64,000 nucleotides of DNA, from NCBI RefSeq assembly GCF_016406305.1, contig NZ_CP066369.1, positions 4,511,398-4,575,397 of the forward strand, in the 5' to 3' direction. Source of the stretch: Shewanella putrefaciens (lineage in GTDB: Bacteria; Pseudomonadota; Gammaproteobacteria; Enterobacterales; Shewanellaceae). Positions within the stretch are counted from its first letter, which is position 1. Each line of letters begins with the position of its first letter. The notes under the pieces were generated by a model, which was given only the letters and a program-made list of their open reading frames with translations, did not search any database and was not told the DNA's origin. This document shows, one piece after another, positions 58,093 to 64,000 of the stretch. The translations under genes were made by a program, and so were the position numbers.

Positions 58093-59640
58093 ATGACAGC
58101 TCCTGTTCAGTCGCCAAAGTGGCCACGCCAAATCCCTTATATCATTGCCAGTGAAGCTTGTGAGCGTTTTAGCTTTTATGGAATGCGCAACATTTTAACG
58201 CCCTTCTTGATGACGGCACTCTTGCTATCTGTGCCTGAACATCTCCGTGGTGCTATGGCAAAGGATGTGTTCCATTCCTTTGTCATTGGGGTGTATTTTT
58301 TCCCATTACTAGGTGGTTGGATTGCTGACCGTTTCTTTGGAAAATACAATACAATTCTGTGGCTTAGCTTAATTTATTGTGTTGGTCATGCTTTTCTCGC
58401 CATTTTTGAGCACAGTATTCAAGGCTTCTATACTGGACTATTTTTGATCGCCCTTGGCTCCGGTGGCATTAAGCCCTTGGTTTCTTCCTTTATGGGAGAT
58501 CAATTTGATCAAACAAACAAATCTTTGGCCCAGAAGGCCTTTGATATGTTTTATTTTACGATCAATTTTGGTTCTTTCTTCGCTTCTTTATCTATGCCAT
58601 TGTTGTTGAAGAATTTTGGCGCTGCGGTCGCATTTGGGATCCCTGGCGTACTGATGTTTATTGCAACCGTATTTTTTTGGTTAGGCCGCAAGCGTTATGT
58701 ACATATGCCACCCGAACCTAAAGATCCCCATGGTTTTTTACCTGTGATCCGAACAGCTTTACTGACTAAAGTCGCTGGCCAAGCCAACGTGGGTTTGGTA
58801 CTCGCTTTAATTGGCTTAGTGTCAGCAGCCTATGCCTTAGTGAATATTCCTACTTTAGGTATTGTGGCGGGTTTATGCTGTGCACTGGTACTCATTATGG
58901 GCTTTATCGGTGTAGGGGCTTCATTGCAGCTTGAAAGGGCTAGAGGGATCCACCCTGATCACGCTGTAGATGGTGTTCGATCTGTATTGCGTATTTTAGT
59001 GTTATTTGCCTTAGTTACCCCGTTTTGGTCTTTATTCGATCAAAAGGCATCGACCTGGATTTTACAGGCTAACGATATGACTAAGCCTGAATGGTTTGAG
59101 CCTGCAATGATGCAGGCCTTGAATCCATTATTAGTCATGCTATTGATCCCATTTAATAATTTTGTTTTATATCCTGCGATTGAACGCATGGGGATAAAGC
59201 TAACAGCGCTACGTAAAATGGGGGCGGGGATTGCTATCACAGGTTTAAGTTGGATTGTGGTCGGCAGTATCCAATTGATGATGGATGGTGGTTCGGCCCT
59301 TTCTATCTTTTGGCAGATTTTACCCTATGCCTTGCTGACATTTGGTGAAGTATTGGTTTCGGCTACTGGGCTAGAATTTGCTTATAGCCAAGCACCTAAA
59401 GCGATGAAAGGCACAATTATGAGTTTTTGGACTCTTTCGGTGACAGTGGGCAACCTTTGGGTATTACTCGCCAATGTGAGCGTCAAGAGCCCTGCGGTTA
59501 CCGAACAAATAGTGCAAACCGGTATGAGCGTTACGGCGTTCCAAATGTTTTTCTTTGCGGGTTTTGCCATCTTTGCGGCACTGATATTTGCACTTTACGC
59601 CCGCTCATATCAAATGCAGGATCATTATCGACAGGTATGA
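58093..59640 (+). CDS. Proton-dependent oligopeptide transporter (POT), PepT-So type
   Basis: Inner-membrane H+-coupled di- and tripeptide symporter of the POT/PTR2 family. N-terminal motif EACERFSFYG (ExxER) and the family loop FMGDQFDQ are intact; about 14 membrane helices over 515 residues. From memory it is almost identical to PepT-So of Shewanella oneidensis (SO_0002), whose crystal structure is known, for example PKWPRQIPYIIASE near the start and ARSYQMQDHYRQ at the C-terminus. It is convergent with mnmE across a terminator. This identification is the strongest genus clue in the window. Confidence 0.94.
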   Translation: MTAPVQSPKWPRQIPYIIASEACERFSFYGMRNILTPFLMTALLLSVPEHLRGAMAKDVFHSFVIGVYFFPLLGGWIADRFFGKYNTILWLSLIYCVGHAFLAIFEHSIQGFYTGLFLIALGSGGIKPLVSSFMGDQFDQTNKSLAQKAFDMFYFTINFGSFFASLSMPLLLKNFGAAVAFGIPGVLMFIATVFFWLGRKRYVHMPPEPKDPHGFLPVIRTALLTKVAGQANVGLVLALIGLVSAAYALVNIPTLGIVAGLCCALVLIMGFIGVGASLQLERARGIHPDHAVDGVRSVLRILVLFALVTPFWSLFDQKASTWILQANDMTKPEWFEPAMMQALNPLLVMLLIPFNNFVLYPAIERMGIKLTALRKMGAGIAITGLSWIVVGSIQLMMDGGSALSIFWQILPYALLTFGEVLVSATGLEFAYSQAPKAMKGTIMSFWTLSVTVGNLWVLLANVSVKSPAVTEQIVQTGMSVTAFQMFFFAGFAIFAALIFALYARSYQMQDHYRQV

Positions 59641-59666
59641 TGCTTTAGATAAAGAGTAAAGATATA

Positions 59667-59698
59667 AAAAAAATCAGCCCTAAACGGGCTGATTTTTT
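59667..59698. terminator. Bidirectional terminator between the POT gene and mnmE
   Basis: AAAAAAATCAGCCC and GGGCTGATTTTTT form a 13-bp stem with a 5-nt loop, between convergent genes and with A/T runs on both sides. Confidence 0.93.
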
Positions 59699-59726
59699 AT
59701 CGGGTTATCTCACTTTTAAAACAATA

Positions 59727-61088
59727 TTATTTACCGATACAGAATGAGCTGAAAATTTTGCCGAGTAGATCGTCTGAGGTAAAACGGCCGGTAACTTCAG
59801 ATAGGGCGAGCTGCGCCATTCTGAGTTCTTCCGCTAAAAGTTCACCAGCGAGGTAAATTTCTAATTGTTCTTTGCCTAGTTGCAAATGACTTGCGGCTAT
59901 CTCGAGTGCTTCGAGATGACGGCGACGGGCGATAAAGCCGCCTTCGAGATTACTTTGATAGCCCATGAGTGACTTTAAATGCTGTTTTAGATCTTCAACA
60001 CCTAGTCCTGTTTTGGCTGAAATCCGATAGACGCTATAACCTTGCTCTTCGGTCATCATTAAGTCTTCACCGGTGAGATCGGCTTTATTGCGAATGACGG
60101 TCACGCCCAAATTGGCGGGCAGGCGATCGATAAAATCCGGCCAAATATCATGGGGATCGACAGCGGCTGTAGTAGTGCCATCGACCATAAATAGCACGCG
60201 ATCGGCGCTATTAATTTCGTTCCAGGCGCGCTCGATACCAATTTGTTCGACCGTATCTGTAGTATCTCGCAAACCAGCGGTGTCGATAATATGCAGCGGC
60301 ATGCCATCTAAATGGATATGTTCGCGTAACACATCCCGGGTGGTACCAGCTATTTCGGTGACAATCGCCGATTCTTTACCTGCTAAGGCATTTAATAGAC
60401 TGGATTTTCCGGCATTCGGGCGGCCAGCAATTACGACTTTCATGCCTTCGCGGATGATAGAACCTTGTTTAGCACTGGCTTGTACTAGGTCAAGTTTGTC
60501 GATGATTTTATAGAGAGCGTTGGCAATTTTGCCATCGCTTAAAAAGTCGACTTCTTCATCGGGGAAATCAATCGCGGCTTCAACGTATAAACGCAGGTTA
60601 GTGACTTGGTCCACCAGCTCGTGGACTTCCTTTGAAAACTCACCCTGCAGCGATTGCAGCGCGCTTTTGGCAGCTTGTTCACTGGTTGCATCGATAAGAT
60701 CGGCAATGGCTTCGGCTTGGGTCAAGTCCAGCTTGTCATTCATAAAGGCTTGTTCGCTAAATTCACCCGGTTTAGCGATACGAATGCCCTCGACTTCCAA
60801 TACACGTTTGATCAGCATATCGAGAACGATTTGCCCGCCGTGGCCTTGAAGTTCTAATACATCTTCACCGGTAAAGGAATTAGGACCTTTAAAAAACAAC
60901 GCTATGCCTTGGTCTATCACTTGGCCTGAGGCACTTTTAAAATCGCAATAGTCGGCGTAGCGGGTCTTAGGTAGATGACCTAAAACTGCCATGGCAACAT
61001 CCGTTGCTTTGTCACCTGAAATTCGAATTATGCCAACGCCGCCACGTCCGGGCGCGGTGGCTTGAGCCACGATAGTGTCAGTTGTCAC
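59727..61088 (-). CDS. mnmE: tRNA modification GTPase MnmE
   Basis: GTPase partner of MnmG. N-terminal folate-binding domain (DTIVAQATAPGRGGVGIIRISG), helical domain, and inserted G domain with G1 GRPNAGKSSLLNAL, G3 DTAGLRDT and G4 NKAD; C-terminal CIGK is invariant and catalytically needed. I chose the GTG at 61088 (453 residues, E. coli 454); the TTG at 61118 would add ten residues with no ribosome-binding site. Confidence 0.95.
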   Translation of the reverse strand: MTTDTIVAQATAPGRGGVGIIRISGDKATDVAMAVLGHLPKTRYADYCDFKSASGQVIDQGIALFFKGPNSFTGEDVLELQGHGGQIVLDMLIKRVLEVEGIRIAKPGEFSEQAFMNDKLDLTQAEAIADLIDATSEQAAKSALQSLQGEFSKEVHELVDQVTNLRLYVEAAIDFPDEEVDFLSDGKIANALYKIIDKLDLVQASAKQGSIIREGMKVVIAGRPNAGKSSLLNALAGKESAIVTEIAGTTRDVLREHIHLDGMPLHIIDTAGLRDTTDTVEQIGIERAWNEINSADRVLFMVDGTTTAAVDPHDIWPDFIDRLPANLGVTVIRNKADLTGEDLMMTEEQGYSVYRISAKTGLGVEDLKQHLKSLMGYQSNLEGGFIARRRHLEALEIAASHLQLGKEQLEIYLAGELLAEELRMAQLALSEVTGRFTSDDLLGKIFSSFCIGK

Positions 61089-61131
61089 GGAAATACCCAC
61101 CAAACTAATATCTACCAAATGATGTAAAGGA

Positions 61132-61156
61132 AAAGGCGGCTAATTAAGCCGCCTTT
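61132..61156 (-). terminator. Hairpin terminator between yidC and mnmE
   Basis: AAAGGCGGC and GCCGCCTTT form a strong stem with an AATTA loop, followed on the minus strand by T and C residues. Confidence 0.75.
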
Positions 61157-61194
61157 AGTGTTGTTTTCACTTTATGCGTTGCTAAAGCTAGGGC

Positions 61195-62820
61195 TTATTT
61201 TAAGCCTTTTTTCTCTAGACCTGCATAAATAATCTTCTGCTGGATGATGGCAACTATGTTACCCACTAACCAGTACAGCACTAGACCCGATGGGAACCAT
61301 AGGAAGAATACGGTAAAGATCATTGGCATCCACTGCATCATCTTGACTTGCATTGGATCCATAGTCGGTGCGATAGGTTGCATTTTTTGCATCACAAACA
61401 TCGACGCGCCCATCAGCAGCGGCAGAATGTAGTAAGGATCTTGTACCGATAAGTCGTGGATCCATAACATAAATGGCGCATGGCGCAGTTCGAAGCTTTC
61501 TAACAATACCCAGTACAAGGCAATGAAGATTGGCATCTGTAAAATGATCGGCAAACAGCCACCCATGGGGTTAACTTTTTCCTTCTTATACAGTTCCATC
61601 ATGGCTTGACCCATCTTTTGACGGTCATCGCCGAAGCGTTCTTTCAAATCCTGCAGTTTTGGCTGTAGGTTACGCATCTTAGCCATTGAGGTGTACTGCG
61701 CTTTAGTCAGCGGGAACAGTAAACCACGAACGGTTAAGGTGATCAGGATAATTGCCACGCCCCAGTTACCGACGAATGATTGATAGAACATCAATAGCCA
61801 GTGAATAGGCACAGCTAACCACCAGAGGAAACCGTAATCAACCACTAGGTTTAAGGTTTCTGAAATCGCTGATAATGCCGCTTGATCCTTAGGACCAACA
61901 TAGAATTGCGAGCTAATTTCTTGAGTCGCACTAGGTGCTATATCGTATACCGCGCCGCGGAAACCAATATTAGCTAAACCGCCTGCGCTCACACTCGAGA
62001 AAATGGTGTTGCTATCGGTTGCCGGTGGGATCCAAGCTGAAACAAAGTAATGCTGTAGCATTGCAGCCCAACCGCCTAACGTGGCTTGGTTCAGGTTGCC
62101 TTTGGCCATGTCTTCGAAGTTGTACTTCTCATAACGCACATCTTGTGTTGAGAATGCGCCACCGCGGTAGGTTGGCATCATCATGCTGCTTTCAGATGGT
62201 TTAATCGTTTGTTTAATCTGACCGTACATCTGAACTTGCAGTGGTGTTGCCGAGGTGTTGTTGATCTTGTAATCGATATCGACGTTAAACTTGCCGCGGT
62301 GGAATACGAAGACTTTAGTGTAAGTTACACCGTTATCTGCCACATAGGTTAATGGCACTTCTAAGGTATCTTGACCTTCGGCTAAGGTAAATTCAGTTGC
62401 CGAGGTGGTGAATGCTGCACGACCTTTGGCACTGCTATCGATACCATCACGGCCAATAAGGCCACTCTGGGCAATATAAGTGTAATCCTTTGTTTGCTCA
62501 AGCAATACGAAAGGTTGGTCTTTACCCTGTTCCATCTTGTGTGAAACTAGCGCTGCAAAAACGATGTCGCCACCCACTGGGTTGATCTGTACATCGAGTT
62601 GATCGGTTTTTACCGTAATAATATTTTGAGTTGCAGCGACGGCTGCTGGCACACCTGTATCTGCTTCTGGAACATCGGCGCTGTGAGTGCTAGCCGCATT
62701 CGCCACTAGGGACGATTCGGTTGCAACGGGTTTAGGAGCTTTGTCTGCCTGCCACTGTTGCCACAGCAAAAAGCTGACAAACAGTAGTCCTATGAGCAAT
62801 ATATTGCGTTGAGATTCCAT
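61195..62820 (-). CDS. yidC: Membrane protein insertase YidC
   Basis: Inserts membrane proteins with or without SecYEG. An N-terminal anchor (NILLIGLLFVSFLLWQQWQ), a large periplasmic domain (about 25-330) and a C-terminal insertase region of five helices with GNWGVAIILITLTVRGLLFPLT and NPMGGCLPIILQMPIFIALYWVL are seen. 541 residues is typical. It begins 4 bp after yidD, in the conserved rpmH-rnpA-yidD-yidC-mnmE order. Confidence 0.97.
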   Translation of the reverse strand: MESQRNILLIGLLFVSFLLWQQWQADKAPKPVATESSLVANAASTHSADVPEADTGVPAAVAATQNIITVKTDQLDVQINPVGGDIVFAALVSHKMEQGKDQPFVLLEQTKDYTYIAQSGLIGRDGIDSSAKGRAAFTTSATEFTLAEGQDTLEVPLTYVADNGVTYTKVFVFHRGKFNVDIDYKINNTSATPLQVQMYGQIKQTIKPSESSMMMPTYRGGAFSTQDVRYEKYNFEDMAKGNLNQATLGGWAAMLQHYFVSAWIPPATDSNTIFSSVSAGGLANIGFRGAVYDIAPSATQEISSQFYVGPKDQAALSAISETLNLVVDYGFLWWLAVPIHWLLMFYQSFVGNWGVAIILITLTVRGLLFPLTKAQYTSMAKMRNLQPKLQDLKERFGDDRQKMGQAMMELYKKEKVNPMGGCLPIILQMPIFIALYWVLLESFELRHAPFMLWIHDLSVQDPYYILPLLMGASMFVMQKMQPIAPTMDPMQVKMMQWMPMIFTVFFLWFPSGLVLYWLVGNIVAIIQQKIIYAGLEKKGLK

Positions 62821-62823
62821 AGC

Positions 62824-63078
62824 CTATTTATTACACCTGTCATTTTTAGGGGGGACGGGATCGCTACCGCCGGGATGTAAAGGGTGACATTTTAATATGC
62901 GTTTCAATGCAAACCAACAACCTTTCGCGGTTCCGTGCACTTTTATTGCTTCAATGGCGTAATGAGAGCAAGTGGGATTGAAACGACAACGAGGGCCCAG
63001 TATAGGGCTAATGAAGATTTGATAGCCACGAATTAACGTGGTCGCTAGCCATTGTAGCGGCGACTGAGTTTGCGCCAT
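62824..63078 (-). CDS. yidD: Membrane protein insertion efficiency factor YidD
   Basis: 84-residue peripheral membrane protein with the family pattern GYQIFISPILGPRCRFNPTCSHYAIEAI and LKRILKCHPLHPGGSDPVP. It overlaps the rnpA 3' end by 34 bp in another frame and ends 4 bp before yidC. Confidence 0.95.
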   Translation of the reverse strand: MAQTQSPLQWLATTLIRGYQIFISPILGPRCRFNPTCSHYAIEAIKVHGTAKGCWFALKRILKCHPLHPGGSDPVPPKNDRCNK

Positions 63079-63401
63079 AGCTTTTCTATCAATTTGTTGA
63101 TTTCTGTGTTTTCCATTTCCATCACGCCATTTCTGACCAGCACAACGATATCGAGGTGAGGGATGTCGTGTTGATTTAAACGAAAACTATCTCTGATGAC
63201 GCGCTTAATGCGATTACGTTGATTGGCGCGTTTTACATAGCGTTTAGCAACAGTAAGGCCCAGACGCGGATGTTGTTCCGAGTTAGGAATAGCGAGCAAG
63301 GTAATTTCAGCAGAAGATGCTTTGATGGGATTGGAGAATACAGATTTAAATTGCGCGGGAGTTAGCAAACGTAACTCCCGCGTAAAGGTATAGCTAGTCA
63401 A
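63045..63401 (-). CDS. rnpA: Ribonuclease P protein component
   Basis: Protein subunit of RNase P, needed for tRNA 5' maturation. RNR motif in VKRANQRNRIKRVIRDSFR and the N-terminal region RLLTPAQFKSVF are characteristic. A TTG at 63401 serves as start, preceded by AAGTGGATAACTAG; the protein has 118 residues. It begins 15 bp after the rpmH stop and overlaps yidD by 34 bp. Confidence 0.95.
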   Translation of the reverse strand: MTSYTFTRELRLLTPAQFKSVFSNPIKASSAEITLLAIPNSEQHPRLGLTVAKRYVKRANQRNRIKRVIRDSFRLNQHDIPHLDIVVLVRNGVMEMENTEINKLIEKLWRKLSRRYNG

Positions 63402-63416
63402 CTAGTTATCCACTTA

Positions 63417-63554
63417 TTAAGCAGATAAACGAGCGCGACCTTTCGCACGACGACGTGCAAGCACCTTACGGCCGCCTACAGTAGCCATACGAGCGCGGAA
63501 GCCGTGAGAACGCTTGCGCTTCAGGTTGCTAGGTTGAAAAGTACGTTTACTCAT
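63417..63554 (-). CDS. rpmH: 50S ribosomal protein L34
   Basis: 45-residue, very basic ribosomal protein. It reads [19 protein letters not shown] at the N-terminus and ends [12 protein letters not shown], the standard L34 sequence. It is the first gene of the rpmH-rnpA-yidD-yidC series and is divergent from dnaA, which should begin just to the right of the window. Confidence 0.97.
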
Positions 63555-63589
63555 GATGGCAATCCGTCTTTGTTATTAGTGAACATTCC

Positions 63590-64000
63590 TTATCTCTAGT
63601 TATTAGAGGTAAGGGCAAAAAAGAGGCCGAATTGTAATCACTTTACTTGTTCCCGTCAACAACGAAAGTCGGTAAGTGGTTTATTTCTGCCAGCGTGTCC
63701 TAAGATCCATCCCCGCAATACACCATAAGATGTGGATAACTCTGTGTACGGCTACTACATCTAGTAGTAAAGGGGATCTTTGACTCGATCAAAGGGCCGC
63801 CATTATAGATCAATGTGGATCGCTTAATAAAGCGGGATTTGCGCTAATTGTTTAATAAAAGGATCGATTTTGATCTTTGATGATCGAGGATATCCACATA
63901 GAATGATCCCGCTGGGGATAAATATTTTTTAAGGATAGCGATCATTGAGATCTCGCTATAGAATACACCTCTTTTTTGATGATCTTTTGGGGATAACTTA
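63590..64000. promoter_or_regulatory. dnaA upstream region with DnaA boxes and GATC cluster
   Basis: About 410 bp with no coding frame. A perfect DnaA box TGTGGATAA lies at 63731-63739; one-mismatch boxes are ATATCCACA near 63889 and TGGGGATAA near 63914 and 63989. From 63702 to 63985 there are about 14 GATC sites. This fits an autoregulated dnaA promoter. As rpmH-dnaA is the origin site in many other bacteria, a second origin-like role cannot be excluded by reading alone. Confidence 0.75.

Overview
This window looks like a gammaproteobacterial chromosome, almost certainly a Shewanella, seen across the replication-origin region. The clues are the gene order rpmH-rnpA-yidD-yidC-mnmE-POT transporter-mioC-[oriC]-mnmG-rsmG-parA-parB-atpIBEFHAGDC-glmU, a POT peptide transporter that closely matches my memory of PepT-So of S. 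oneidensis, and a Shewanella-type sucrose locus at the left end. These identifications come from reading and memory of family members; no database search was run.

Layout. 1-7.8 kb: sucrose utilisation (fructokinase cut by the window edge, TonB-dependent outer-membrane receptor, MFS permease, GH13 sucrose phosphorylase, LacI-type repressor) with two near-identical palindromic operators. 7.9-12.4 kb: an NlpC/P60 lipoprotein, then a yhjX-like MFS transporter beside a YpdA/YpdB-like (LytS/LytTR) two-component system, with a YpdB-like direct repeat in front of yhjX. 12.8-17.7 kb: a pirin, then a short KdpD-like kinase, a KdpE-like regulator and a Ktr-type potassium uptake pair. 17.9-19.6 kb: an AT-rich two-gene island encoding a compact HipA-family kinase and a protein that appears to join a HipA N-terminal (HipS-like) domain to a HIRAN domain; this is the least explained part of the window. 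19.8-29.1 kb: housekeeping genes (BaiN/HI0933-type flavoprotein, gpsA, secB, yibN, gpmM, envC, an S41 protease, yibQ, nsrR, a YkgJ-type protein).

29.3-35.2 kb: a complete rRNA operon on the minus strand (two promoters, boxA, 16S, tRNA-free spacer, 23S, 5S, tRNA-Asp, terminator), followed by a broken second tRNA-Asp copy and a second terminator. 35.3-45.3 kb: ccoG, an unknown small membrane protein, menB, a DUF2061 protein, glmS with a DeoR-type regulator, a TonB-dependent siderophore receptor and glmU. 45.5-55.0 kb: the complete ATP synthase operon, parAB and rsmG. 55.1-64 kb: mnmG, oriC, mioC, the peptide transporter, mnmE, yidC, yidD, rnpA, rpmH and the upstream region of dnaA, which itself starts just beyond the right edge.

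Most genes left of the origin, including the rRNA and ATP synthase operons, are on the minus strand and so run with the leftward replication fork. Two regions dense in GATC and DnaA boxes (57.1-57.4 kb and 63.6-64.0 kb) bracket the mioC-rpmH segment; the first closely resembles Escherichia coli oriC.
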